64,000 nt of DNA from Ophioceras dolichostomum (Eukaryota > Ascomycota > Sordariomycetes > Magnaporthales > Ophioceraceae), in assembly GCA_003049485.1 (NCBI GenBank), contig PYST01000158.1, positions 1 to 64,000 on the forward strand, written 5' to 3'. The stretch's first letter is position 1, and the number at the start of each line of letters is the position of its first letter. The notes below the pieces were generated by a model. That model was not told the DNA's origin. It was given only the letters and a program-made list of their open reading frames with translations, and searched no databases. Both the position numbers and the translations under genes were made by a program. Of the stretch, positions 32,950 to 45,578 are shown in pieces.

Positions 32950-35900
32950 TCAGTACCTCAGCATGACACCACTGGTCCTATGATTGGTCGAGTCATCCAA
33001 CCAATCCCTCTCTCCACCACCCGTCATATTGTTGTTGTTGTCATTGCGCCACATCCCGTCGGTGCCGACCTCAGGGGCAGCGTACTGCGTCAACGGGGCG
33101 GCATCGGCAACAGAGTTCCGCGACGACCGCCTCCGGCTCGCCGTGGCCTCGGCGTCCTCCCCGGTCTCGAGGTACGCGACCATGGGCTGCTGCTGGGGAG
33201 AGGCCGCGGCGGCAGCAGCAGAAGGGTTCGGCGACCACATCGCCGGCGCGGGTGCGTCGAGCTCCAGGTTCATGTTCGGGCTTGGCGCGGCGGCGGCGGC
33301 GGGGGAGGGAGCCCTCCACAGCTGCTGGGGCTCCTGCACCACCTCGTAGGTCTGGTAGGCGGGCATGGGCTGGAAGGCAGGCATCTCGTAGAAGGTGGGC
33401 TGGTAGACCATGGTGGGCTGGAAGGCGGGCATTTCCTGGAAGGAGTACTCCGGGGCCACGGCGGCGGCGGGCTGCTGGTAGGCGTCGTACTCTGGCATGG
33501 CAGCAGGGGCCGGTTCGGGCACGGGCTCAAAGCTAAACTGCTGGTGCGGGGGCTGGAAGGCTTCCGGGATAGCGGGCACGGGAGGGTAAGAAGCGCCGGT
33601 GGTGTAGGCGGCGTCCGAGTCGGCCGTCGACGACATGGACATCATCGAGGACGAGGGCGAGGGGAGCGCGATGACGGCCGTCTCGCCTGCGTTGAGGGAC
33701 ATGGAGCGGCGGGCGGCCTGCTCGGCGAACATCTTCTCCTGCTCGAGCGCCTCGATCTGGGCGAAGAACATGGCCTGGTCGTTGTTGTTGGGGCTGGCTT
33801 GGCTTCGGAGGGTCTGTTCCCCATCATGGTGCACGTAGCCCGTGGCCGCGGGGTGGGAGAACTCCGTCGCGCTGGCGAGCAGCGACGGGGCCGCGAAGAC
33901 GGGGTGCTCCTTGGAGGCATCGAAGCTGGAGAGGTGGACGGCAGCGTCGAGGGCGGCGTCCCACTCGGCGGGTGTGGCGTCCCAGCGCCTCAGCCAGGGG
34001 TAGCTGGCGGCCTCGGCCTCGCGCAGGGCGAGGGCCCAGTCGGCGGTGCTGGCGTTGCGGTGCGATGGCTGGCGTGGGGAGACGGGCAGCGTAGGAGAGT
34101 TCAGGGCGGAAGTGTGCGCGATCCAGTTGCGCTCTCCGGCGTCAGCGGAGCCGGAGGGAGCCCAGAGGTCTGAAGACGCCAGCTCGTCCAGCGCCTTCCG
34201 CTCGGGGGACCGAGCCTTGCGGGCCATGTTGATGGCGGCGGCGGGCGCATCCGTGGTGCGAGCGTTGTGGATGCTCACGGTGCGGGCCTGGAACATCCCG
34301 CCGCTGCTGGCCTGGGCGACCACGGGAGAGGTGAGCGTCCAGAGGCTGCGGAGGCTGCTGGTCTCAGACTTGGACTCCTCGCGCAGACGTGGCGATGGCG
34401 ACGCAGACTTCTGCGTGATCCAGTTGACCTCCGTCTCAGCAGTCGCGGGCTCCGCGTCCCAGAGGCGAGACGACTCGAGCTTGTCCAGGGGCTTGCGGTC
34501 GGGAGAGGCACCCTTCCGCGCCATGTTGACGGCGGCCGCCGGCGCGTCCGTGGAGCGAGCGCTGCGGATCCTGGGCCGGACCTGGAACATCCTGTTGGTG
34601 GAGTCCTCGACGACGGCAGGGCCAGCCGGGGTGGGCGCCCAGAGGTCGGGCTTGTAGTGGCTCTTCCTGCTGGTAGTCGTCCCCTTTCCCTGCGCCGTCA
34701 TCTTCTGCGGCTTTTGTGACCTCTCAGACTTGTCCACAACATCAGACTCGAATCGGGTCTGTTTCTTGACCTTCTTTTGGGCCCACATGCCCCTTGTAGA
34801 AGCGTTGTCGGACTCCGGGGTGGAAGGGGGGGTGGTGGGGGCGTTAGCATCCCACAGCGACGAGCTCTCGATGACGGCGGGCTCCTCCGACGGGCGAGGC
34901 TTGGCCCGCAGCGTGTCCTGGTTGGAGGTCGAGTTGTACCGGGCCCACGTGCGGACGTCCGGGTTCGACACCCCGACGCCGTGGCTGCCTTTCTTTGCCT
35001 TCTTAACCTGCGCTGCCGCCGCCCATAGACGGTCGGAACGCTCGGCACGGTCAGAACGCTCGCTCGAGCCCGCCGCTGACTTGGACCTGCTGATCATTGG
35101 CTTGGGCGCGCCTCCGTTCTTGACCAGGAGAGCACGCTCTGTGAGTTTGCTTTCGGGTTTGCCGGTGCCGGTGGTAGTGCCAGCCGCAACATCCCAGAGC
35201 GCCGAGCTTTCAAGAACGGCAGGCTCCTCAGAAGGCCGTGGCTTCATACGCGCAGTGTCCTGGGCGGAAGTGGTGTCGTAGCGGCCCCAGGTGTGCACGT
35301 CAGGGTGTGCCACACCCACGCCGTGGTTGCCCTTCCTCGCCTTCTTGACTTGTGATGCCGACCACATGCCGCTACCACGTGGGTCGTCCTTAGCCTGGGA
35401 CTCCTTGGCCTTGCGGGCGTCCGTCAGGCCCTCGAGCCCCACGATGATGGACTCGCGGGTCTCGTCGTCTTCGTCGAAATCAGCAGAGCCTGCCGCATCC
35501 ATCTCGTTCAGGTAGTCATCGACCACGGAGCTGGCAGTGCTGTGGCGGGCAGGTCCAGGCGGGAAGAGGCTGTTCTTGGACGGGACGTTCTCCGTCTTCA
35601 GGAGGCTGGCGATTTCCCAGAGCGTGGTCTCGTCAAAGTCATCGGCGTCCGAGCCTTCCTCGTCGTCGTCATCGTCAGAATCCTGCATGTCCTCGTCATC
35701 GTCATCGTAGTCGTCAAAGAAGGACGAAGAGTACTCGGCGGCCTCGAGCTGCTTGGAACGTGCTTCCAGGGCGGCGTTGACCGAAGGGCCGCCGGAGGTC
35801 ATGGTGCCGGGCATGGCGAACATGGTCTGGCGCGGGTGGAGAGTGGCCACGTCGGACTTCTCGCCCCACGGGAACTGGAAGATGCCCAGAGTGCCGCGCT

Positions 35901-38900
35901 TGTCGGGCAGCGGCTTGGGGCTCTCCAGAATGTCCGGCAGGAGAGTCACCCGGCGGCTCCGGCGTGGAGGCCTAACCGTGGTAGGGCGAGGCTTCTGAGC
36001 CTGAGGCTGGGGCTGGGACTGGGTCTCGGACGAGGCAACGGGCTGTTGCTCCAGAGGGACCGCAGCTGGGGCTGGGGCCGGGGCCTGGAAAGATCGAGGG
36101 CGGGCAAAGCTGGGCTGCCACATTCCTGTCGCGAAGGACCGGCGCTTGGCGGAGGTCTTGTTCGAGGGCATCTGCCAGAGCTTGCTGCTCTGGATCGCAA
36201 GCGGCTCATCCTCCTTCCGAGGGACCCGGCGGACTGGAGCCTCGACAGCAGGGACTTGGGCGGCAACCCGGGCGGCATGCACATTGACCTCGAAAGGTTG
36301 ACGAACTGGCCGTGTCCACAGCAGACCTATGGGCTGCGAAGCGTCGGCCTTGGAAGGAGGGGCAGTCCAGAGCTCACGACGTGCAGGAGGCGGAGAGCGG
36401 CGGAAGTTGCGAACGGGAGCCACCTTCGCCGCAATCATCTCCTGGTCAGATTCGTCCGTGTCAGGAGGCGTCGGGCTGCCAACCTGGGCCAGAGTGAGGA
36501 AGTTCATGTTGCGCTTCTGCAGCAGCTCCGGCGCGTTGTCGACGAAGTCAAGCTGGGCCTCGGCAAGGCGCTCCTGCCAGATGTTCGATTTCGATCCCGA
36601 CCTCGAGTGCCTGGGGCCATGAGCAGCAGCCATGTCATCAACCGACGATCTGAGGCTGTTGGCGCTCTTCATCTTCTCCCGCCTCGCCGCGCGCCGATCC
36701 GCAGCCAGGCTGTTAATCGTGCTCGCGCTGTTGTTGCGCTGGAGGGTGGGCTGTGGTACCATAGCGGGGGCAGGGGCAGGAGCAGGGGCCGGAGCAGGAG
36801 CAGGAGCCAGAGCAGGGGCTACAAGGGACTCGGGGCGGGACTCGATAGTCGAGGTTGTCCGGAGTGTGGACATGGAGTCCCGAGTCAGGTTCTGCTTCAT
36901 CTCTCGCCAGTGACCCTGCTGCATATCCATCTCGTTCTCAAGGTTCTCGAGAAGGGCCAAGCGTGTCCCCTGGCTGTCGACAGAGTCGCGTTTGGGCTGC
37001 TCTAGCTTCTTCAGCTGGTCCTGGATGGTCTTGAGCGCGTGGTCGGGCGTCTCCAGAGGTGACGGCACAGCAGCCTTGACGATCACAGGGTTTTTGGTGG
37101 AGGAGCCAGCCAACAGCAGCGGAGTCGGTGGCGGCATCCGAGACCGCATCTTCTCACGCCGCTCGGAGAACGTGGGGCACTCGTCGCCTACGCGTCGGTG
37201 CCAGCCCTGGTAAACCTTGTTGGACAACAGCATAACATCCTCGTCCGCCATCGAGGGATCGAGCATGATGGTCATCGTCTCCCTCCCGTCGCCCTCAGCC
37301 TGTGGCATCTGTGGCAGAGGCGGTAGAGGCGGCACGAGGAGTGACTCTTGATCGTCCTCCCGGGGCTTTTGGCCCTGGAGGTACAGACTCTTGGCGTTAG
37401 CCCTCGCGCCCTGGATGGGCACAGCGGCGACCGGCGAATGGACCGACCCCCAGCCTGTGGTGGGGGCATCGTCGTCCGGCGTCTTGCCGTCCGCGCTCTC
37501 CGTCCACGTCGAATCCCGTGCTGGAGGGATGACTGGCGACGAGGCTCTCTTGGCGGCAGCAGCGCTGGCCATGGAGGGCCCACCCGCCATGCTCTTCTCG
37601 CTCGCCATGCCCGAAATCCAAGAGCTGTGGATGTCATCGCCAAGGGGGTTGGATCGGTCTGTATACCGACTCGGCACCGGAGGACGCTGCGTGATCTCCT
37701 CAACGTCGAGAATGCTGTCGGTCTGGACAGACGTCTTGGTCGTGCGAACGGTACTCCGTGACTTCCTGGTGTCGGCATCGTCCTCATCGCGGTGAGTGTT
37801 GGTCTCGCTGACATCGAAGAAGTTGGCCGGAACAGGGGGAAGTTCCGGAACGGATGACCTTCTCTTGGCGTCGGAGGTTGGGTAGAAGAGGTTCATTTTC
37901 TCGTCAAAAGTCATGCTCTTGGTATCGTTTGGCTGTGGTCTCAAACCAACGCCCGCGGCACTCTTGGGTGGCGGAGGAAGGGGAAGAGGCGGCAGTTGTG
38001 TAGGGCTGCCCGGGGCCGACCGCAGGATGGACTTCCGGCTCCCGATGGATCCGCCAGATTTGGTCCGCCGGTGCATACTCTGGTTGGGAGACGGCTCAGC
38101 AGGGAATATTGCCCGGTCCTTCTCCGGCTTCCGCGGGATGGGCCTGGGGCGATGGACGACGGAGTTGGACGGCTTCAGGGAGATATCAGTCTTGGCGATC
38201 TTCAGGTCCGGGTTGGCGTTGTCTATGATGCTCTGGACCACTGAAGGGTCATCGTAGACGATATTGTTGATGAACATCACTGTCTGTTGCCTCGGGATTC
38301 CGCCCTCAGCGGCCGCCGCTGCCGCTGCTGCCGTCACCACCGTTCGAGACCGTGGGTTGCCGGGAAGCCCAATGGTAGGCCGCCGTTGCAGCGCCGTCTT
38401 GGGTGGAGAGGGCTCAGGCTCTTTGGGGGATTCAGGCCGCTGGCGAGATGGACGAATGGCCGCATACAAAGGCGCCTGAAACTGGCCTGCCTGCGGTGCC
38501 ATCGTGGCCCTCTCTTCCCTGGTCGGTGCTCCAATAACCTTGGGAGGGGCATCCGCAAGGACGAGAGGCACGACCGACTGATTAGGTGGGGATGGAGCCC
38601 TGATTGGCCGCGGCTGCTGCGGCTGCTGCTGAGGGGGAGACGGTGCCCTCGCCGGCTGGGCCTGGGGCGCTTCCGTCTGAACAGTCTGAACGGTCTGCTG
38701 CACGGCCGCCAGCACTGGTTCCTGCTTCTTCGGCGACTCGGGCTTCGGCTTGATCGAACGGCCAGACGGCATCCGGGAAAGCTCCATCGTCGACTGGCGA
38801 GGTGACCTCCTCCGCATCTCCTCGATGCCGGGAGACAACTGTGCGGAAGTTGTTCCGGTAACAACTGGCACTGGCTCCAGGGTGGGGCCGAACATCGAGT

Positions 38901-40636
38901 TCGAGCTGACCGATCCGACGGTCTTGCGCTTCACGCTCGTGGCTCGGCTGATTCCCGAATCCGGAGTCGCACTGGGCGGCTGGGGAGCGGGCCGCTTGGC
39001 GATGAGAGCAGATTCGCGCTCGAGTCGGAGCTCCATGTCCCTCTCGATCTGTGCCTGAAGGGCTTGTTCGCGGCGTTCCCTCTCCAGCCTGCCGGCGGTC
39101 TCGAGGTCGATCGTTGCAATCTTGTTCAGAGGGTTCTGGTCGCCCTGAGACTCGAGGATGGGGTTCGATATCGCAAGTCTTCCGACGGTCACTGTCCTAG
39201 CCGGTCCTCCTCGCAGATCAAAGAGGCTCTTCTTCTGCTGGGGGTTCCCACCAGCAGGATGCTGAATCGGAATCCTGCGGGTGCCAGGTTCGGTCGGCAT
39301 AGGTTCGGTGGCAGCCCGGGGAGGAGGGAAAAGGGCGCCCTGGATGGGCACCCCGCCAACCCCAGAGACTCCGGTCACTGCGGGGGCGATTTGCGCGATA
39401 CCACCGCCCGCCGAAGGTTGAATCTTGGGTGCATCTACCCTGGGTGCATCCCTCGGCTGGGTGAAGGCGTTTATTGAGGTGACTTCGGCGCGCTTCAGAT
39501 CCTCATAGCGCATAGGAGGATACTCATCCGAGACTGACGAGCCTGAAGTCGAGATATCCCGAGTATCGAGCTCCCTTGTTGGTGACTCAGGAGGCCTGGA
39601 CACACGTGGCCGGTGTTCGGCTGAGAGTGTCTCGGTCGAGCCGGTAACGATAACTAGCAGTACATATCGGATTAGAATGCATGTCCGCCAGGGGTTCGCG
39701 ATCAAGAAACTCACTAATAAGTAACGAAAGACCAGCCGCGGGGATCGCGGTCCTAAACAGAACATCGATGGACTGCAGGCCGAGAAGGAGGGTGATGCTC
39801 GTCGCGGTCCATATCGCGAAGCCGACAAGGATCATCAAGATGGCCTTGCTCCTCGCGAGCCCAGTCTTTGCAGAGACCACCAGGCCAGCCGACGCGGCTA
39901 AGCCGGCCAGCATGGCAATTATTACGCCATCGATCACCGCCGTCGTCACGGAGAGGGCCACGACCGAAGAGACTGGGGCGCAGAGCTGCTCGGTCTGGCG
40001 GCGGGTAAAGCCCACAAACACGGCGCCCAAGACGGTCCGGCCAAGGACGATGAGCTGAGGCACGATGGCCCAGACCGTCGGCTTCGACTTCGCGCCGGTG
40101 GACCGGTTGATAGCCCACAGCAGGTACTGCTCGATCGAGACGCGAGCCAGCTGGTCGAACACGGTGGTGAAGAGCGCCGAGATCTCGCACGACGTCGCGG
40201 CCGTCACGTCGATGGCGGTAGTGATGAATCCGATTTGCGCCCACAGGGCAGCGCTAAGAAGGAATGTGATGAGGACCAGCCTCAGGCCGTCCCGAAAGAT
40301 CGCCGATCCATGGCCCTTGATGTTGAGAAATAGAGCCGCTGACGCCGCGTTGACAACGATTCCACTACAAAAGTAAAGATTCCAAAGTGTTAGTAAGTGA
40401 AAAGTAGCAGCTCCCTGCTCAGGCGATATATCGACCCCATTCAGCTTGATTCATTAGAATCTCCCATCATCCACCTCTTTCCCTTTTCCGATGACCTTCA
40501 ACTCTCATCTACTCCATCGAAATCATCCCGAATCGCCATCACCGATCACCATCGAAAAGGAGCCACGGAAGGGAATAGTGTCGACTAACAATGCGAAGGC
40601 CGCGATCAGGGCCTGGAGGTTCGCCGGAATCGCCAT
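32950..40636 (-). CDS. Giant seven-helix membrane protein with ~2,200-residue repeat-bearing tail, function unknown
   Basis: Not a family I can name. Exon 1 is 40590-40636 (MAIPANLQALIAAFA), intron 40365-40589 has a GTTAGT donor, TTACTAAC branch and TTGTAG acceptor, and exon 2 is 39715-40364. Intron 39654-39714 has a GTGAGT donor and GCTAG acceptor, and exon 3 is 32950-39653, giving 2,466 residues. Residues about 7-235 contain seven hydrophobic segments, the first created by the exon 1/2 junction (LIAAFAFGIVVNAASAALFL). Others include LVLITFLLSAALWAQIGFI, IVPQLIVLGRTVLGAVFVGF and ILMILVGFAIWTATSITLLL. The rest is Pro/Ser/Ala-rich and acidic, probably cytosolic and disordered. It carries a recurring SSxLW motif and two pairs of duplicated modules. 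A seven-helix sensor or scaffold is one reading; there is no recognised GPCR motif. Phase agrees at both junctions. Confidence 0.7.
34080..35380 (-). repeat. Duplicated protein modules in the giant membrane protein
   Basis: Two module pairs are visible in translation. Pair A is at about 35190-35380 and 34835-35030. It shares QVKKA(R/K)KG(N/S)HGVGV, (H/N)PDV(H/R)TW, KPRPSEEPAV and ESS(A/S)LWD. Pair B is at about 34390-34595 and 34080-34300. It shares MFQ(V/A)R, (S/T)TDAPAAA(V/I)NMARK, SP(D/E)RK and SS(R/D)LW, followed by NWI. Further single SSxLW-like copies lie near 36170 (SSKLW), 35610 (ETTLW) and 36370 (RRELW). Confidence 0.7.
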
Positions 40637-43600
40637 CGTAGCGGAGGGCTACGACCAGCGGCCAAAAAAAGAAATCGGCGCAGAAGAATACACGAGAAAA
40701 ATGGTCGAAAATAAATGAGGGTGAAGAATGGAGCCCAGTCAATGGGGTCAAGAGAAGAGAAAAAAAAGGAAAGGGGGTATCAATAGTTGAGCATAACGAG
40801 AACCGAAGCTACCTATTCCGTATCTTCTTCTCTGTTCCCCCCTCTCTTTGGCGACGACATGTCAGGCCATGCCACAAATGTCGCGATAGAAGATTGATGG
40901 TGGATGGGAAGAGAAGAGAAAGGAAGAAACCAAACTAGACCCAGAAGATGCGCCGAGGTGGAGGAGTGCACTACTAGGGTGCACAATCTAAGGGGAGGAT
41001 TGGGGGTAGCGAGAGATACGAGAAGGGGAAGATGGAGAACCCGACGGACGGACTGCGGCTGCAGCAGCAAAAACCTGTCAACTTTGTCTAGTGGGGATTC
41101 GTGGGTAGGTAGGTAGTAGGAGAGGAGGCCAAAAAGGAAAGAGACGAGAGAGCGAGGGGGAGGGAGACAGAGTCTCGGGAGGGACCACTGAGTGCTCGGG
41201 CGACGATGCCGTTGAAACGGGGATGGCGATCTCCCTCGCTGTGGGTTAGGTCCTTGCTCGCTTGCTGGTAGTCTAAGAAAAGAGCCTCCTTTCACGCTCC
41301 GCACAATTCTGGGATATCGCTTTCAGAGGAGTTGCTTGTGCTCTCGCTGTTCACACCCTCGAGAATAAGAGACAGATACAAACAGGCTTGGAAACATCAC
41401 TTTGTGATACTCAACTCACAACCGCTAAGCATGATAGGTATTTTCGTCCTCCCTCACTCATCCCTCATCCATATTGAGAGGGCGGCGGCGCTCCCTTGCG
41501 GAGTGCAGAGAGAGAGGTACCTGAAGAGAAGGTGTGTGTGCGGTCTCAAAACAGGGGTAGTCAGGACAGGCCTCCGTTCGAGATTTCTGCTGGACTTCTC
41601 GATTCGGCCGTCATGCCGGGGGAGGGCGCGCGTCCTGATTGGCCGGAATGCAAGGCTGACAAGGGGGTCCGATGGGCGGCGTGCTTCGACCCCCGCTTAA
41701 CTCTGTTTCACTTGAAACCCAAGGAGTTACATGGATCCACGGGAAAGCGACCTCAACAACGTGCAAATGGATGGTGCGGTTTGTGGTGATGGGGGTTTTT
41801 TTTTTACACGGTACCACTTCGAGGGGTCGTCGGTCGCTTGCGTTCTTTTTTCCCTTTGGTGGTCAAAAGAAAGTGTCGCGCTTCTGCAGGTCGAGGTCCT
41901 TGAATACTCTATTTTGAAATTTGATTCCCATTTTTGGGAGAGAAGGATGGATGGAGAATGGGGGTTCGCAAAATACCTACGATAACGATATCACGATAGA
42001 TAACGATCAATGTTTTCTGAGCATCGAGCGCATCTTGAACACACGCTGTCGTCTACCATCTAGATGGCTCTGCCCGAGCCATCATATGTCGCCTTCTGTT
42101 ATTGTCTGGAGATTTCTGCGGGTTCGATCTTACACAATTCAGTACTGTCGCCGCCCGCCTCTCCCCACGCAATCTGAGATTTGTTCGAAGAGCCGCATAA
42201 TAAAACGAATGCGTTACCTCTTGGTCCTCTGGTCCTCTCCTCAGCAGGTAGGTGCTTACACACTCCCGTACCTCCTCTACCGACAGAGAATAATCGTCCG
42301 AAGGCTTTTTTCCCTTAGTTCGTCCTTTTTCCCTCTCATCTTTTCCCCCTCGGGACCTTTTTCCGCCGAGCAGCGGAATATCAGAAGAAAAAAAAAACCG
42401 AAACTTCGAAGATGATCTGATGATTTCCACGGATTTCATGACTCTGGCTCTGTATCTTTCGATCTGTTGATGCTGTGTACTGCTTTTGGTTTGCCGCTCC
42501 CTCGTCAATTCCATTCGAGTAGGTCCGGTCCCGTTGAGGCCATGATCCCAGGCTTATTTCAGGCGCTCTATGTAATACATACCAAAAACCATAAGAAGCA
42601 GGAGGATGAGAGGCAGAGCAGGCAGGGATGTAAGAAGTGACAGGTGGCACTGTCGATAGTGGCATGTGCAGATCCTTTCCACAATTGCGGTCTGTTCAGT
42701 GCAGCTGCAGCGCGGTGATGATGATGACATGACACTAACGTTCATCCAGGGGCTAGGCTACGGACCTTATCTGCTTTTTTTTTTTTTTTGGAGCACAGGT
42801 TGCAACTCAAGATTCGCGATCGCAATGTGCGGACGTGCCCATCATGGGGAATTGAGGAGTGTTACCAAAAATGATGAGATGCATCTCCAAGTGTTTTGGC
42901 ACAGGGGCAAGCACTTGGCAAGTTTCTCCCCCGTGACAAACCCATGTTTCCTGCAGTGTGCTTGTCACTGGTTCCTGAGAAATTCGGGAGGGATTGGAAT
43001 TCGGGAACGTCACACTCACACAGACACGATGCTCTCGAAGCTTGGCTCTGAGTAGACGAAGCTTGGCTCCTCTGGCTCTCTGGCTCTGGCTCTCGGAATA
43101 CCCGCCCTGGCGGTCCCTTCCCATCTTCATACAGGGATCGCTCGTGCTCCCCCCAGACTTGTTTTGACCGTGTTCCCCTCGTGGGCGACCACCGTTCGTT
43201 GAGGGCCGTTCCCGCACGGCAAGTCCTCTTTCCGTCCACGAGCCTCAGCCGTCCTTCGTCCGTGGCCTGAGTCTGCCGATATAAGGAAGCGTGGGAAAGG
43301 CCAAGATGAAGGCGGCGAAGAAAGGTCGCCTATTAATTCCATCACATCACCGATATAAGGCGGCGGCGACGCTTCAGCAGAGTTTGTAAGAGAACGGATT
43401 CTCCCTTCTGCCGCAGGTTCTCCCGTTAGAACACATTGAAGGTATTTGATAAAATAGGCTCTAGGCTGGACGAACGCCAAAACGCCAAAACGTAATGGCT
43501 GTCGATCGGGGCGGCTGCAGAAGAGGTCTCGGGAACCGACATAAGAATAAGGCTCGGGCGGGAAGACAGAACAGGTCTCGGGAGGTTAAAGAGACTGCAC

Positions 43601-44361
43601 GATGATCACAGGTGAGACCCAGCCGTGGGTCGAGGTTCGATCTCTGCATTCAGCCGTGATGTTCCCGGGACAATCACGTTACCTTGGACTGTTGGTGTTT
43701 TGGCTACACAAGACATTGATGGCATCGAAGGCTGGTAATGAAGTCCCTATTGTCGGGATTTGGTCTTCGATTTCAGTTTCGATCGAGTCAAACAGGATGA
43801 AGTTCGAGATCTGCCAAGCAGACATGACTCTGCGGGAAGTTCAGCAAAGTAGTCGGTAGTAGCTTAACACTTTCTACCGTGAGTTGGCCTAGGCCAAGTT
43901 ATGGAATCAACTGAGCTAATCACCATGCAGCCATTAGCAATGCGGATTCTCCGGGTGGACTTTCTCAGTTTGGGCAAGGCGGGACGGCGGACATGCATCT
44001 ACCAGGAACTCCCCGCGCCAACCAGCCGGAGGTAGGTAGGACCACGCCGGCGTATCTGGCGCGCGCCCTTCACGGCGCCGGAGTGTGGAGAAGACATGTC
44101 GCAATAGACGGCATCCTCCGGTCACGGGTGCAACTGGTGACTCAGAGAAATTGGGGAAATCGATCTGACAGCGTAGAGAGTGGAAGAAGAAGAAGAGGAC
44201 GGGTTATGACATCTAAAAAGACTGTCTGCCGTTACCTACCTATCTCATTAGACAATTCACACTTCGGTTGTAATCGCTGAGGTATCTACACATCCCGACT
44301 CCCAGTACACATTGTCCCTGGATCGGAGACTCTGCCCCTATCTAACTACAAATCTATCAAG
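40637..44361. other. Long intergenic region, 3.7 kb
   Basis: This stretch holds the leader and promoter of the giant membrane protein gene (minus) and of the FMN-binding protein gene (plus). A purine-rich stretch at 40900-41170 fits a fungal 5' leader on the minus strand. Other items are a run of about 15 T at 42775-42789, a T run near 41799, a perfect 14-bp palindrome TTGGCCTAGGCCAA near 43884, and TACC/GGTA strings near 41104, 42245, 44031 and 44230. Open frames up to about 160 codons (40813-41304, 42053-42514, 43127-43480) are not convincing as genes. No RNA gene is recognised. Confidence 0.5.
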
Positions 44362-45286
44362 ATGGGCCGATACGAGCTTGAGTACCCCAAGGAGGCCTTC
44401 AGCACGGTGAAGAGGCTGGATAATCGAGGTAAAAAAAAAAAAAAGCGACACAGACACTTCCCCGTGGTCCCATCTCGACCAAGTCTAACTCGTCCCCTTT
44501 TGACCTCACCTAGCGAACTACGCCTTGAAGACGATCCACAGGATCATCAACTCGTCCCAATTCCTCAACGTGTCCTTCAACGTGCCCAACTCCCCCTTCC
44601 CAATGATCCTCCCCATGATCGGACACATGGGCTCCTTCGCCAGCCCCAGCGCAGACGAGGGCGACGTGCTGGACCTGTACCTACACGGTTACGTCTCGTC
44701 CCGCATCATGAACCTGACCAGGAGCTCCTCCTCCTCCTCGGCCGACGACGACGGCGGGAGTGGTCTGCCCATGACAATAGCAGCCAGCCACGTGGACGGC
44801 CTCGTGCTCGCCCTCACCCCCAACTCGCACAGCTACAACTACCGCTCGGCCGTGCTCTTCGGGCACGCCACCCCCGTGACCGACGTGGCCGAGAAGCTGT
44901 ACGCCATGGAGCTGATCACGGACGCGGTGGCGGCCCCGGGGAGATGGGCCAACTCCCGCATCCCGCCCAACGCGGCCGAGATGCAGAGCACGCAGATCCT
45001 GCGCGTCAAGATCAAGACCGGCAGCGCCAAGCTCCGCACGGGCGAGCCGCATGATGAGAAGCACGACGCCCAGGACGAGGAGCTGTGCAAGCGGGTGTGG
45101 ACGGGAGTCCTTCCCGTCTACCAGACGCTCGGGGAGCCGATCCCGGGGCCGAGCAACAGGCTCGAGGAGCTGCCGGGGTACCTCGCCGACTTTATCAAAG
45201 AATTCAAGGAGAACCAGCGGGAGACGGCGCTGGCGGCTGCAGTTGAGCCTGGGAAGAAGAAGCCAACGTACTCTGAGGATGACTGA
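44362..45286 (+). CDS. FMN-binding split-barrel protein (pyridoxamine 5'-phosphate oxidase-like)
   Basis: Two exons: 44362-44428 (MGRYELEYPKEAFSTVKRLD) and 44514-45286, with a GTAAAA donor followed by a run of A, and a CCTAG acceptor; 279 residues. The order of elements fits the flavin-nucleotide-binding/NimA-like branch of the PNPOx-like fold. The short N-terminal strand and helix run across the splice (RANYALKTIHRIINSSQFLN), then SFNVPNSPFPMILPMIG, VDGLVLALTPNSHSYNYRSA and VLFGHATPVTDVAEKLYAME, a helix common to this group. ILRVKIKTGSAKLRTGEP resembles the final strand of the barrel. The physiological substrate is unknown; relatives reduce flavin or nitro compounds. There is a Ser/Asp-rich loop insert at residues about 95-110 and a Lys-rich C-terminal tail. 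Probably cytosolic. Base use is like neighbours. Confidence 0.72.
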
Positions 45287-45578
45287 GGTTCGGAAAAGGA
45301 ACAAAGAGACTAAGCTTGTGAAAAGCGAGAAATGCCGCGTTGTTGCGCGCTATGATATTCAAGTCAAGTCCTTGTTCTCTATCTTACACTTCCTTGTTTT
45401 TGCTTGCTCGTGCGCATGCCCATATGGCCACCAAGATAGCCACTTAGATAACGTTACCATGAACAGCATGAAGAGATGCCCATCGTCAACAGCACGCAGT
45501 CGTCCGCTCAACCGAAAATGCATCGTCCCCTCAAGTGAAGACGTTCCTATCCTGCCCTCCTGATCCTCTCACCAGCTC

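Noticed and set aside
35542..37005. 487-codon plus-strand frame, and similar large plus-strand frames at 32905-34173
   Set aside because: They are antisense shadows of the giant membrane protein exon. Composition is Gly/Arg/Leu-rich with no motif, and the opposite strand has the coherent spliced protein.
40513..40526. Alternative start for the giant membrane protein using a 14-nt first exon (MISMD) with a GTAGAT donor
   Set aside because: It is also in phase, but the GTTAGT donor at 40589 with MAIPANLQALIAAFA completes a full first membrane helix and uses a better donor.
43127..43480. 117-codon minus-strand frame in the 3.7-kb gap
   Set aside because: Composition is fairly protein-like, but there is no recognised family, no splice extension and no clear promoter, so it was not listed as a gene.
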